Shown here: one piece after another, positions 23,501 through 35,316 of the stretch | Numbering within the stretch: position 1 is the first letter of the stretch | How the letters are laid out: every line of letters begins with the position of its first letter | DNA from: Paragyromitra xinjiangensis | Lineage: Eukaryota; Ascomycota; Pezizomycetes; Pezizales; Discinaceae | NCBI GenBank assembly: GCA_038503065.1 | Contig: JBCAMK010000012.1 | Coordinates: forward strand, 434,001 to 498,000 | DNA: 64,000 bases | Direction: 5' to 3' | Program-made: the position numbers and the translations under genes | Notes under the pieces: model-generated | Told to the model about the DNA's origin: nothing | The model's input: the letters and a program-made list of their open reading frames with translations, nothing else | The model's database searches: none

Positions 23501-24696
23501 TAAACCGAGAACAATGAGCGGAGGTGGCCGTTTGTTGGTTGGCCGGGGTCGGGGGTGGAAAGAGGCATCCATCACGATCCTATTCACTTCCATCATTATT
23601 CCATCACCATATCACAGACTCCATCAACACCAATCGTACCTCAACTACATCTATCCATCTCCCACCGTTAGGAGATAAACTCTAATGGGGCTCTTAAGCC
23701 CCGGTCCAACAACACGACCCTAATCGTTGGAATGAAATGGTGATAATGAGTACAGGTCTCGAAGCTATTCTCGCCTTTTTATACCCCGCTGGGTCTCACT
23801 AGTTCATCCTCCACTAGACTCGTCATCTCCATATCTCGTGACACCCTCCACCATTCCCCTCTCCCTTGTCTAATATTTTCTATTTTCGCTGACTTCAACC
23901 CGCGTTCCGCTCAGAGCTTCCAATTAACTAGTGCATCTGCATGTATTCGATACTACAACCAACACACAAACCAGCCATTTCCCATACCCGACTAACGGGC
24001 CGCAACCAAGATCAGTAAGCAAAATAGCATCATTAGTTACTAGCCTTGAGACGACCTCGCCTACATGAGTAACGCAGTTACATTCTAACAGCTTCCGATG
24101 TCAGCCAATGGGATAAATCCTCGACTAGCTAGGCAGATACGGAAGAACAGACGGATGGTCTCCTCCCTAGCCCCATATCACAGTTCTAGTAACTATATTG
24201 ACTTTGAGGGTTTTAGACAAGCTGTTATAAAGGTGACAATATATTTATACGACTATGGGCATGGTGTCCAAGTAGACGGTTTAGCGCCAGCGGGCTAGGG
24301 AGTTGAGTGATCTACCTCGGGATTGCTCTAGGATTCGATTTGTATTGATGGAGCTTTTGCGGTTGATTCATTTGAGGACTTCAGTTTGGTGATGGGGGCG
24401 GAGCTAGGTGGATTATTGTTTAGTTCTAACATAGCAGTGTCAAAAATATCCTGCACTTGATCTATCCACCCCCGCTTTTTGCGAATAAAGACCGCTATGA
24501 TTCATTACAGTAAATAATTATCCAGACCCCCAAACCTAGAAACATCATACATACTGAAAAACAACCCACAACACTCTACAATCAAAGCAACTTTTCCATA
24601 ACCTCAAAGCACCAAGTCCATAATACAAATACAATCTATAATTATCGACCCCATCCCATCCCAACTTCCACCACACTATCTTACACAACCACCCTC
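20530..24696. other. 4.2-kb intergenic region
   Basis: No gene recognised. About 21150-21560 is G-poor and C/A-rich on the plus strand; a duplicated segment lies at 23404-23522 and one TACATGTA at 23170-23177. Confidence 0.45.
23404..23522. repeat. Short tandem duplication with 10-bp minisatellite
   Basis: A segment of about 37 bp (core ACTCACTGATCGCCGAT) occurs twice, at about 23404-23440 and 23485-23522. The copies differ by transition-type changes. Between them is a 10-bp GAGCGGGTGG unit repeated about four times. Confidence 0.75.
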
Positions 24697-26543
24697 CTAA
24701 AACCTTCTAAATCTCTTCTTATCCCTCCCTTTCTCCTCTTCCTCCTCCTCCTCCCCAACCTCCGCATAAATCGTCTTCGGCTGCGTCTCCCTCCACGCCG
24801 CCGTAAAAATCGGATCCTTCTCAGCAGCCTCCGCATACTTCAGCAGGGCCTCCCTCGGGTCCTCATCACGCATACTACTTAATGCAATACTTCTATTGAT
24901 ATGGCCCTGATCCGGCTGGCTCTTCCCCCAGGGGGTAACAGCAGGCATTTCCGGTCTCCTCGGATCACCCCTTTTGAGGGCGGCAGCGGCGGCGACTCGT
25001 TGGTTGCCGAGGATTGCGTTAGGGAGGATAACGGCGTCTCCGGAGACGGCGGCGGCGTCGGTGGTAAGAGAGGGGTCGTCGTCGATGTGGCGTTTTCGGG
25101 GGGCTTTGGCGACGACGAGACAGGCGCCTCGGGTGGAGATGTTGGGGGAGTAGAGGATGTGGGTGTGGCCGTTTGCGGAGCCGGTGAGGATGTGGTTGAT
25201 TTTGGGGTGCCAGTGGACGGATATGAGGGGGGTGTTGGGGGTGACGGGGAGAGTTTGTTCGGTCCTGAGGGTTGCGGGAGAGAGGATGTGGAGGTTGCCT
25301 TGGGAGTCGCCGGTTATCAGGTTGGTGGAATTGGGGGAGAATACGATATTGGATTCGGGGGCGGAGGGAGTGGGGAAGTCGGGACGGGTCGTGATGGGGG
25401 TTTTAATCTTTCGGGTATCCCAGACTGTAGACTGTTAGTATGAGTGATAGATGGTGAAGTAGAATATAGTTAATACTCACGTTTTATATCCCCATCCTGT
25501 CCACGAGTAACCAGCATCCGCCCATCATGCGAGAATGCAATCCCACCAGTCCAAGTATCCTTCTTATGCGCATCCCGCACCTCCATAACCGGCCTCGTAT
25601 ACGGTCCATTCCCCGCCCAAATCGACAACACCCCATCCAGCGCCACCGTCCCAATCATATTCCCCGCTGCATCCCCCCCAGCTCCTGCCCAAGCTAAACA
25701 ACACATCCTACTCCTCCCACCCCTACTCCTCCTGCTCTTATGCACCATAATATCCCTATGCTGCCGCTTCGAATTCACATCCCAGATCCGCACGGTACTG
25801 TCCGTCCCCGCCGTCACAACCACATTCCTATCCGTCGGATGCCACGCGCCTGCCGTAATCTCTGAGACGTGTCCTTTAGTGTTGTGCATATCCCGGAGAT
25901 ACATATCGCCCTTGACGAACTCAACCACATTATCCCCATCACGGGTCATAATCTTAGCCTGCGCCGCAGCAGGAACAACCAGAATATGCTGCCCATTATC
26001 GACATGCGAGAAGACCGCAGAATGGATATGATGCGACTCAGACGGCTCAAGCGACTTAAACGCGCGCAGGTGGTCCGAAGACATTGACGGGAAGTCGTAA
26101 AACTTGACAAGATAGTCATGAGAAGCCGTAACCATTCGAGTCCCAGACGGATCAAGCGAGATAGACGAAACCGGCTTCGTATGATCCTTCAACACCAGTT
26201 CATGCGAGATCGGAAACTCCTCTTCATCATCCTCGTCGCCACCATCATCCTCAGACTCATCCTCCTCAGACTCAGACTCAATCCTCCTCGTCTGAAACTT
26301 CGGCTGAACCACCTTCGCCTTCCCCTTCCCCTTCCCCTTCGGATCCGGCGCGTCCAGCGGCTCCCGTCTCGTACGATCGAACTGAACCTGAACATTCGTC
26401 GCGACTTTCTGCTTTCCGAACGACACCGGAAGAAACGCCCGCATAGGGTCATCAAGCGCTATATCAATCTCTTCCGTATCAACCCCATCATCCCCAATCT
26501 CCTCTTCGCCCGGAATCGCCTTCAGTGGTTTCGACCTCGACAT
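24697..26543 (-). CDS. wdr70: WD40-repeat protein, WDR70 family
   Basis: Nuclear WD40 protein of 596 residues; WDR70 orthologues act in DNA-damage signalling and chromatin at breaks. Exons are 25481-26543 and 24697-25424 with one 56-nt intron (GTGAGT...CTACAG, phase 1). The start is the Met opening MSRSKPLKAIPGEEEIGDD; an upstream in-frame extension looks non-coding. An acidic/basic low-complexity region (KGKGKGKAKVV, ESEEDESEDDGGDEDDEEE) precedes the propeller, which begins at ISHELVLKDHTKPVSSISLD. WD blades include VVVTAGTDSTVRIWDVN and GIAFSHDGRMLVTRGQDGD. The C-terminal tail ends in a Glu run and KKRFRRF. It shares a 139-bp divergent promoter with the complex I gene. Confidence 0.88.
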
Positions 26544-26682
26544 TGCAGCTGATGTTCGCAGAACCCCAAACAGAGCTCTCGAGCTCCAGCTAGTCCATAA
26601 GCCGGGTAACCACAAACCACACTCCAACCATCCCTCGACCCCCACCACGATAAACCACCCTCCATCAATCCCACACCCTACA
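26544..26682. promoter_or_regulatory. Divergent promoter, WDR70 / NDUFB3
   Basis: Only 139 bp separate the two start codons on opposite strands, so the genes must share a bidirectional promoter. No TATA box was seen. Confidence 0.6.
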
Positions 26683-26975
26683 ATGGATCCTCGCACCCCT
26701 TTCGATCCCCAGCAGCTACTCAAGAAGCCTTCACGTCCCGACCCATGGGCTAGAACGTGCGCCTCCCCTACCTCCCACAGGAGGAACAGCTAGCTAACGT
26801 ATCCAGTGAGGCCTGGCGCTACTCGGGCCCGTTCACGCGCTTCAATCGGTTTAAGGGTGCGTTTCCTGGACTTGGGATTGCGACGGTGGCGTTTGCGGGG
26901 TATTGTGTGTATGAGGCGTTGTTTTTGAAGGACTCGCATGCGCATCATGGGGAGGGACATGAGGTGAAGCATTGA
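26683..26975 (+). CDS. NDUFB3: Complex I subunit B12 (NDUFB3-like)
   Basis: Accessory membrane subunit of NADH:ubiquinone oxidoreductase in the mitochondrial inner membrane. Predicted 80 residues from exons 26683-26756 and 26807-26975; the 50-nt intron has a GTGCGC donor, CTAAC branch and CCAG acceptor. The start MDPRTPFDPQQLLKK leads into DPWARTEAWRYSGPF across the splice, the family hallmark, followed by FTRFNRFKGAFPGLG, one membrane helix (IATVAFAGYCVYEALFL) and a His-rich tail (HAHHGEGHEVKH). Size and order match fungal B12 subunits. An ORF caller would place the start wrongly inside the intron. Confidence 0.88.
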
Positions 26976-27547
26976 GGATGGAGGGGGGTTCTGCATATAC
27001 TATACCGATGGAGGAGGGATTAGAATTTTGTATATCATCCCATGGGCTATGGCGAAATTTTCAGTTTTTTTTTTTCCACCTCTCGAGGTGTTGGGTTGAT
27101 GGGGGTGGTATCTTGAGTTTGTGGTTGGAACTAGGGTAGCTGGCGTGGACTATTGAAGCCTTATACTGAGTGTAAATTCTCGACCCAAAGTCGGGCGAGA
27201 GGTACGAACCGAAAACAATTACCCCAACAACTACTTCTGTCAGTCTTGGGTCACCACACATCACTCATTCCATCTCCCGGAGCATAGATAGATCAATAAA
27301 CATTCATTACCACAATCATAAAATACACATCCCCTCACCACATCATCCACATCTAGCTCTAATCTAATCCCTAATAATTAATAAAAAGCCTAGACAAAAG
27401 AACCCCTCAAGCCATAGAGCCCCAAGAAACCAAACACATCCCCACGGATGTCCCACCCCCCACAAAAAAAAAAAAAACGCCAATATCCCGGCCCAACCCA
27501 TCATCATTAGACCATCCCAACCAGACCCCAAAGAAACAAAAAAAAAT
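26976..27547. other. Convergent intergenic region
   Basis: Lies between the 3' ends of NDUFB3 and MID1. The half next to MID1 is C/A-rich on the plus strand, so the MID1 3' flank is G/T-rich. No gene was recognised. Confidence 0.5.
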
Positions 27548-29548
27548 CTACAACCCCACCCACAAAAACCATACCACAACAAACCCACCCCAAACCGCCC
27601 CACCACCGCCCCACCACCCTCCACCTATTCTCCGCGCATCACTCAAGAAATACACCGCCCCCAGATAACTACACGTAACATCCCCACCCTCCCTCTCACC
27701 ATAACTCTCCCCGCCACCCCAGCTCCACGGCTGCGGACACGCGAACCCCAAGGTGCTTGGACAGTTCTGGACTAGACTCCAGCAGAGGTCGAGACACGGT
27801 TTAATCTCCTTGTACGGGCCGGGACGCACGATGATGTCAATCTCCTTATTCCTGCTACTCACCCCACCAGTCTGGTTCGCAACAGTCACATTATGTGCCG
27901 CCAGCTGCGCGGGTGTGAGAGGCGGAGCGAAAGGATGAGACTGTAGGTCGGTGGTGGTGCCATTATAGAATAATTCCGAGCTGGCGCGTTCGGCGAGATA
28001 CGACAGAGTCGAGGTCCAGTCCATGCAGCGGGGGATAGTAACGGCGCAGAGCCAGGTCTTGTAGGCGTTATCGCAGTCGGTGCAGTCACGTGCGAGGGAG
28101 TAGGCGGCGGATTTGGATACGTTGCAGTTGATCTGCTGGAGGGAGTAAGAGAAGTTTTTATACCAGGTGACGGCGTTTTGGTCGTAGAAGGTGGTGAGTT
28201 GTTCCATTGAGAAGAGGGTTGGGTTACTAGGGACTGCGTAGGCTACTTCAGAACAGAAGGGGAGGTTGTAGATGATTTGACAGTTGCCGTCGCTTTTGGT
28301 TGTGATGTTTATGGCGCGCCAGAGAGTACCGGAGGTGTCGTCGGCGTTAGAGTTATTGTTGTTTGGGCGGGCGAGGTAGCCCATGTAGGTGGAGGAGCGG
28401 TTTAATTCTTTGACGTGGAATTGCTCTTTTGGTAGGTTTCCAAGACCTCGGGTAGTCATGGAGACGTCGAGGGTGCCTGGGTGTACTTGGGCAAGTTTGG
28501 TGACGGCGCAGTAGGAGCGCTCGAGGCCGCTGAAGCGGGATTCTACGCCGGTGTTTTGTGCGTACATGGTGTATGGCGGGGGACGGGTCAGAAGCTCAGG
28601 GCCGTCAACGTCTTCGTCGATACCGCCGTCTTGGGAGGAGGCCGTCGTCATGTTACCGGTGACGAGGAGCGCGGCGGAATTGTCGGTGTCGACTAGGTAG
28701 AGGAACTGGTCCTCGATGTAGTTGTGGTAGGGTCTTGAGGTGGATAGGACGATTTCGTAGTTCCAGACTTCTTGCCATTGGTTTATGTTATTGACCTGTG
28801 GAGCGTACACGCCGACCCAGATAGAGCCGGAAGCGCTGATGGTGAGATTACCGAAACCGCCAACAACGGGGACTGTAGTTTGAAGTTTAGTAGTGGCAGC
28901 GGGTCCGGGGGTTTGGTTATCGGTCGAGTTAGACACGAAGAGCTGAAGAGCTGGAGGAGGGGACGTAGGGCGCTGGGAATTCGGAACAGCTGCATTAGGT
29001 TGAGGTTGCAGACAAGTATTGAAAGTGATATAGACATCCACGGAAGTCTGATCCTGTCTCTTATCATTCTCGTGTCCTCTCCGCCGTAATTCATCTCTGG
29101 CCCGGGCGTTGAGATCACCACCGAAAAGCTCAGTGGGTTCAAGAAGCCAGTAGTTGATATCGCCGAACTGGATATTATACCGCCCAGGCACACCGTTCGC
29201 CAGTCCGCGCACTATAACATTATCCCTTCTCCCCAATCCCAATCCCTCCAATTCCAACCTATCTTGATATTCCTCCTCCTGCCAGCCACAAACACCACCA
29301 CCCCCGTCCCCTTCCTCACCACCCATACTCAAACAGTCCTCCCCCTCGTCCAGCACCGGCGTGAACCCTCCATTCAACGGAACCCCAAGTCGTACACTAG
29401 AACTACCATCAAAGGAATACGCCGACCTCGGAAACGAAACAAAAAACAGCACCAGCACCAGTACGGTCGTTGCAAACAGTGACGCGACAAACTTCGACTG
29501 CAGCGGCGTCAGACTGAACGAACACGAGCCCCAAGACAACGATGGCAT
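27548..29548 (-). CDS. MID1: MID1, stretch-activated calcium channel subunit
   Basis: Regulatory partner of the Cch1 calcium channel at the plasma membrane and ER, needed for calcium influx after pheromone, cold or wall stress. Intronless, 666 residues. A hydrophobic N-terminal segment (SLFATTVLVLVLFFVSF) after LTPLQSKFV acts as signal or anchor. The luminal part contains INYWLLEPTELFGGDL and many N-glycosylation sites. The conserved cysteine-rich C-terminal region includes FCSEVAYAVP, CTDCDNAYKTWLCAVTIPRC and PCLDLCWSLVQNCPSTLGF. The C-terminus ends in Gly/Trp-rich hydrophobic residues (GGFVVVWFLWVGL), more hydrophobic than expected. The start is the first Met of the frame and matches the family N-terminus. 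Confidence 0.9.
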   Translation of the reverse strand: MPSLSWGSCSFSLTPLQSKFVASLFATTVLVLVLFFVSFPRSAYSFDGSSSVRLGVPLNGGFTPVLDEGEDCLSMGGEEGDGGGGVCGWQEEEYQDRLELEGLGLGRRDNVIVRGLANGVPGRYNIQFGDINYWLLEPTELFGGDLNARARDELRRRGHENDKRQDQTSVDVYITFNTCLQPQPNAAVPNSQRPTSPPPALQLFVSNSTDNQTPGPAATTKLQTTVPVVGGFGNLTISASGSIWVGVYAPQVNNINQWQEVWNYEIVLSTSRPYHNYIEDQFLYLVDTDNSAALLVTGNMTTASSQDGGIDEDVDGPELLTRPPPYTMYAQNTGVESRFSGLERSYCAVTKLAQVHPGTLDVSMTTRGLGNLPKEQFHVKELNRSSTYMGYLARPNNNNSNADDTSGTLWRAINITTKSDGNCQIIYNLPFCSEVAYAVPSNPTLFSMEQLTTFYDQNAVTWYKNFSYSLQQINCNVSKSAAYSLARDCTDCDNAYKTWLCAVTIPRCMDWTSTLSYLAERASSELFYNGTTTDLQSHPFAPPLTPAQLAAHNVTVANQTGGVSSRNKEIDIIVRPGPYKEIKPCLDLCWSLVQNCPSTLGFACPQPWSWGGGESYGEREGGDVTCSYLGAVYFLSDARRIGGGWWGGGGAVWGGFVVVWFLWVGL

Positions 29549-32500
29549 CCTCCGAGTAAATCGGTCCTTCCTCCCTCTCTCTCCCTACTGCTGCTCCCAC
29601 CTCTTTCTATCGCCTCAACCAATAAACCAGCCAATAGCTGTTTGGGATTCGAGAAAATTCTAGGGAGTGTAACAATGGGAGTTTTGTGGATGTACCTGTG
29701 GGGAGGTTGATCTGGTGCAACAGAGGCGAGGCGAGGGTTTGTATCTCGATCCGTTTGCTGGGTAGATTTGATAAGGACAAAGAGAGGGATGCGCCTGCGC
29801 AATCTATCTCCTGAAGCCAGCGGTAGAGGAGCGACAACGTAATGCACAAAGCAAGGGGGGCAGAGGAAGAGGAATAGCAGGAAGGGAGGGGCTGCGGTTG
29901 GTCGGTCAGATTGGAGTTCGTCGTCAGCACTGCCAGAATAACGAGCGAATGAACAGACGGTGAAACAAAGTTCACAGAAAAGACGACAGAGATCAAGAAG
30001 CCGTGTAAATAAAGTGACTGGTCTCTATCTACAGCTGAACTGTCAAAACGATAACATCTCCAGAGAAGAAAAAAAAAAGAATCTCGAAATAGAACCCCTG
30101 CCCAGACTCCAGAGGTTCCCTCTTCAGCCCTCCCCCGGGACTTTCCTTTCTTCCCCTCCCCCCTGTCCACTTGTTGCGAAAGCTGAACGCGGGCAGAGAT
30201 CAACAGGGATCCACAGACGCCCAAGACTAGGCCAAGGTCCAGAAACGGGCAATTGTCTTTGTCTCAGTTGGGACGAAATAGGTGAGGCTGTGAAGTAGCC
30301 GCAGCTGCAGTTGAAGGCGATGAGGCGTTCAACGTCCAATGTCGAAGTGTTGATTGTAGGCGATTGATAAGCATACATGTACATCTGTGTTTGCTGAAGC
30401 AGCCAACTATTCTATATGCCAATGACTTTTTACACCTGTCATAATCATACGTATTGTATCACATCTGTATCACTCGCACTGGACCAGCAAGGTCTCTGCA
30501 TCTACATGTAGTCTTAACCAACTCTGAACGACAGCTTCCTCCTTATTTCATCTCCGTAATTACCGACTTCCTAACCGGATCCCCAGAGGCCAAGACTAAC
30601 CTGGCCTGAGCCAAAAATAAACAGCCTCCCTAAAAAGTAGGAGGATGAATATCCTTCAACCTGTCAACCCCAAAAGAACCTCATCCCTTTCCAAAAGATG
30701 ACACCCCTACCCACACGATCTGCCAAGTATCCATCTAGCTTCAACTTCAATCTGATCTAATTTCCCCTGATGATTATAGTCCCTTCCATATCAGCCAAAT
30801 ATACCCTAAGTGTAGACTCTCCAGTCTCGTCCCGCAAACCGTGCACGGCCAGCAGTTCGTCATCCCTTCTTGCCGAATATTAAGTGTCAATCAACGCGTA
30901 TGCCGCTAGCCGATATCTTGATGGTCGCAGATCTTGACTCAAAGTGTGGGTGCATTCCTTAAACTGCTTGGATCGTATAGTGGACACGATTGTTTGTGGC
31001 CAGCTTAGTTGTCCTTTACTTTATCCTGTGGTATTCACTCGCTTAGAGTAACAGACATCGTTACCATCTTTACTCTACGAACCACAGAAATTTGTGAAAG
31101 AACTGTAGCATCGAGGATCTAAATGATCAAAAAACCGAAAGAAGATCAGCTCAAGACCGCAGGAGTACTCAAATCCTCCCAGGCTAGGATAGAGGAGAGC
31201 TTTTTAGCTGCCGTAGGTTCAACTCTTGGTATCAGCTAGACTTTAGTTCCCCAGGCCATCCATCGATCTGAAAGACTCCTGCACCAGCTCCAAGTCTTAG
31301 ATCGGCTCATACATGCAACGTCAAACTGATACTTGTTTATCCCAGATCACATACCATCATAACATATCTTGTAGCAATTACATAACACGTATAAAAGTAC
31401 TACTAGCGCGGAAACGGCTGTTCCAGAGGGGTTTTTGGGTTGTATTCACTGTAAATGTAGCCATGAGATAGTCGATAAGATGCATATACACGTCGACGAG
31501 AAAGAACAATACTCCAGGATCTCATCCCAACATCCCATCTCGAGATTTTCCATGCCTTTACCAAGCGTCGAAGCAAATGAGTGATACCTTATGATGCTAT
31601 GGGGTAATTTCATGTCCACCTGTCTCATTCGACTTATGCGAGTCTAGAGCGATAAATCCGAGCAGAGCGATAGCTAAGAGGGTATGTTGAAAGATGATAG
31701 ATACGATCTGATGAAAAATAGAGTGGGCGGATAAATAAGCAACGAAGATACATAAAAGCCCTAACCCACAGTATCGCAAATTAGAAACCGTGCAGAGCCG
31801 CATGGAAATTAGTTCTATGTCTTTTTTACTATAGAGGGTCTGTTGTTTTCTTCTCCCTAAAGTTCTTTCTCTGATCCTCTGGATATGTACTACTCTCAGC
31901 TAACATTGAAGGAACGGCGAGATTTATAGCCTATTTCGTTAAGAGATTAACCTACATGAACTTAAGTTTACTATCTACCCTACCTTATAGATGCCGCCTT
32001 ACCGCCTGCTAAAGAGCTGTCGTAACAGTTCTCGGTACCATAGAAAGAAACTATCGATGATGAAAAGTAGGATAACAATAGCATTGTTGGTTCAGTAGAT
32101 TGCATGTAACTATGACGTATTTCCTTACATATCGACATTGTTTCACTTGAACCTCTACTGCGTTAGCGATATAGCGCCTTAGAAACAAACAGCCTTAGAC
32201 GGTTCTATGTGTTCCTCAAGGGAAGCGTTAGGTTAGTGTTGGCATAGATCGAAACCAGAGCCATACACTACGGTCTAACGTTATAATTATCCTAGAACTC
32301 ATACTCTACCAGTTTCATCATGTAGACTATTAACCCCAAAAGGCACTGGATCTAGGAAAACCCCAGTTCTAGGCAAACAGCTTAACCCTCCAGAGGGGCG
32401 TAGAAGCACACACTCAATTGTGCCAGAAAAACAACACCATTATCCTCAACCAACATTGAACCTATCCCTCTATCGGCAGATCTCGAGGCTCGACCTAATA

Positions 32501-33303
32501 GATGCAAAAGCTCAAGCCTTCAGATACTTTATAAGTCTATGTAGAGTAAATATAGTACTTTGGTTTACGAGGGGGCTCTAGAAATATGTATACCTTCCAC
32601 GTGCGCGTAAGGGGGCGAGTACAAGAAAGTCCAATAGAATAGCGAAACTCCATCCTTACAGCCAAAAAGGTAGAACCCAAACTAAGCGCCCTTCTATCTA
32701 CTAGTAGACAACGAAGAAATGGGAGAAACCGAACAGACGTGACAACATGAGTCGATTTAATACTCTAAAGCTAGCGCTATGCTAAAGACAGAACTCAAGA
32801 ACGTTAGTAATAAATTTTAAAGTTTACCAGTGAGACGAAAATTGGTTCTACTTAAAAGTTTAAAAGAAATTCTAAAATGTACTTGTAGTTGAGTTTGAGT
32901 TTAGGTTTTACACGACTAGTCTTGTCGTACAAGACGCAGGCTTCCGCCCCTAGTCCGGCCTCCCCGTCTCAACATTATGGTACCCAACTCCGTTACATAC
33001 CCTTTGTACCCACTGATGGCCTGTATATTTGGTCAATTGTTACAATTCTCGCGGTGTTTGGTTACAAAGTCGATCATAAATCATCACTCGCCATTTAATG
33101 AATCTAGTATCTTCTCCGGGCCCCGGTCGGGTTCAAGATCTCCATGATACAGCTATAACTGGTACTCGAGTCTCGTTGCACAATGTTTGGCTGCAAGGCG
33201 GTCACATATTTTTTGTATGATACATTATCTTAGGACGTTTGTTCAATTACGGTCTGCCTTACCACCTCAAGGACCCTCGGAAATGCGTTGAAAAAGACCA
33301 TCC
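29549..33303. other. 3.8-kb intergenic region
   Basis: Promoter side of MID1 and 3' side of the GH5 gene. TACATGTA palindromes at 30374-30381 and 30503-30510. A 68-codon minus-strand frame at 31597-31803 could encode two hydrophobic helices but has no other support. Confidence 0.45.
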
Positions 33304-35227
33304 TTAGGCAACCGAAACTGTGACGGTAACGTTATTGGCTCTATCAGTTCTAGGCCAGAATTCGACTACAAAACCAGTAATGTTAGTCCCGCCCCACACA
33401 CCAAGCATCAAGAAATCATCTTACAAGTGAAATCAACCGGTTGTGCAGCGCTCTTGACAGTGCTCAAGAGAGCAGAATATAAAACAATTGTGTCACCAAC
33501 AACAGCAAAGTCATCCCAGTTGATACGACTAGAGGTATGTCAGTAGCTAATTCTTCAACCCCAGCGGTGGGCTACTCACGCTTGCTGAAGGTCACCGAGG
33601 TAAACAGTCCAGTCATCCTTTAAGTAGGTACCATCCTTCTTGACCGCCTTAATGGTAGCCAACTTCGACCCGTTCCATTGAATGGGAATGGAAAAGTCGG
33701 CGGTGCTGGTGAGCGTGTATACCTTCTGGGAAATAGTCGGAGTGTCGTACACACTGACTTGAAGCGGCAAGGCAATACCACTCGAGCTCTTAACAGTCAG
33801 AGTGTCCTTTAAGCCGACTGCAGTATTCTTAATAACCTTATTGAAGTAGGCATCTGTCAGGTTGAAGCCAGTCGCGGAGGCGATATAATCGGTTCCAGGT
33901 TTCAAAGTGCTTCCCTGGTTGTTTACAACACTCCTCAGAATATTCCCATTAAACTCTAGTTTAACCTGTGCCGCAGCACCAGCAGACTGCCCCTTCCTCA
34001 CCCACAGAGTATCTAACTGCCCATAAGCCGGGAGTGTATTTGGGATATCCTTAACGGCATTCTGCAGGATGGCAAGTTTAATAGGATCACGCCAAACCTT
34101 ATTAACGCGATCATAATGGTCCTGACCATTATCCCACAGCTGTGCACCAAGCTGATACTTCTTAGTCGTACGAACGAAAAAGTCAAAGTAGTTCCACGCA
34201 GCACCATTCTCGACGCTCCTTCCAGTAAGACCCCATTCACCAACCATCGCAGGCGCCTTGAAGCGATTCTGCAGCGCGATGAATGTATCCTCAATCACCT
34301 GCTTATCTTCAGCAGTACCCCAGAATGTGCGACCCCATGAAGTCGAGACGAAATCCCACGGGTCATAGTCATGAACGTGGAGGATATAGTTCGTCGCATT
34401 CGCTGGCTTAACGAACCAATCAACTGTCCTCTGGATATTTGTGTTAAGGCCCGGGAGGGTCAATAGACGCTTATCGTTGTAGCCCCCAGAGGACCTAACG
34501 ATATTAACGAAGCGCTGATTCGCGTCGTTGTACTGTTCGGCGTTCTCCTGACTGCTAGCCCCAGCGGGTTCGTTCAAGGGTTCGAGAATGAGTTTCTCGG
34601 ATTTCAGCTTGAAACGATCGGCGATTTGGATCCAGAGCTTCTCGAATTTGGTTTTACGTTCCTCACGGGTAGAGGGGTCGATAGTGAAGTCAGCCCATTG
34701 CCAGGAGTCGTGGTGGACATTAAGGACGACCCAAAAGCCCTTTTTAAGACTCCAATCGACGACCGTCTCAACGCGGTTTAGCCAGGTTGCGTTGACCGTG
34801 TCTATGGAGAGTTAGTAGTGTTACATGTGGGGGATAGCGGTACATACAGTCGGGTGCTTGGGTAGCAAGGTGATCTGTCCAGGTTACTGGGATACGGACG
34901 GACTTGAAACCTGCACGTTTGATCTCGTCGAAAGTTGACTCAACAACTGTATCCATAAAGTATCAGCACCATCCACTACTACCAACTATCAGGTATGACT
35001 ACAAACCTGGTGCATTGCCCCAGCTGCCCTCGTCTGGAACAGCATCAAGGGTGTTCCCAAGCTACAAAACACCTAAATTAGAACATTATTGATCATGATT
35101 AGAAGATTCCACATACGTTCCACCCTGGGTTAATAGCCTCCCACGCTTCCTCGGCCGTAACAGTCCTAAAAGCGACGACAAGCTGAGCTCCGCTCACAGC
35201 GAGTAAAACAAGCCCTTTGAGCAACAT
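33304..35227 (-). CDS. Secreted GH5 glucanase with C-terminal X2 module
   Basis: Retaining glycoside hydrolase of family 5, probably an endo-beta-glucanase, predicted 550 residues in six exons: 35117-35227, 35007-35061, 34848-34946, 33580-34801, 33425-33528 and 33304-33365. A signal peptide (MLLKGLVLLAVSGAQLVVA) is followed by NPGWNLGNTLDAVPDEGSWG. The acid/base Glu is in LEPLNEPAG and the nucleophile Glu in MVGEWGLTG. After about residue 360 comes a beta-rich segment (LRKGQSAG-like start, VSVYDTP, IQWNGSKL) and the ending FEFWPRTDRANNVTVTVSV, typical of the CBM_X2 immunoglobulin-like module. The last two exons were placed by splice signals and complete this module. Fine substrate (cellulose, beta-1,3- or beta-1,6-glucan) cannot be decided from sequence alone. 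Confidence 0.88.
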
Positions 35228-35310
35228 CGCAAAAGATTGATACCGTAGCAAAGTCTAAAGAAGCTGCTATTGACGATGGGAGATTCATTCCAATCGTAGA
35301 AGATTCCCTC

Positions 35311-35316
35311 TTTATA
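35311..35316 (-). promoter_or_regulatory. TATA box of the GH5 gene
   Basis: TATAAA on the minus strand 84 bp upstream of the GH5 start codon, in a plausible position for a regulated secreted enzyme. Confidence 0.55.

Noticed and set aside
24901..25443. 180-codon plus-strand ORF rich in Gly and Val
   Set aside because: Antisense shadow of WDR70 exon 2 and its intron; the minus strand encodes WD repeats in frame.
26118..26552. 144-codon Arg/Leu-rich plus-strand ORF
   Set aside because: Antisense to the acidic region of WDR70.
31597..31803. Small minus-strand ORF with two hydrophobic stretches
   Set aside because: Too short, with no promoter or homologue recognised; hydrophobic frames arise easily in T-rich strands.
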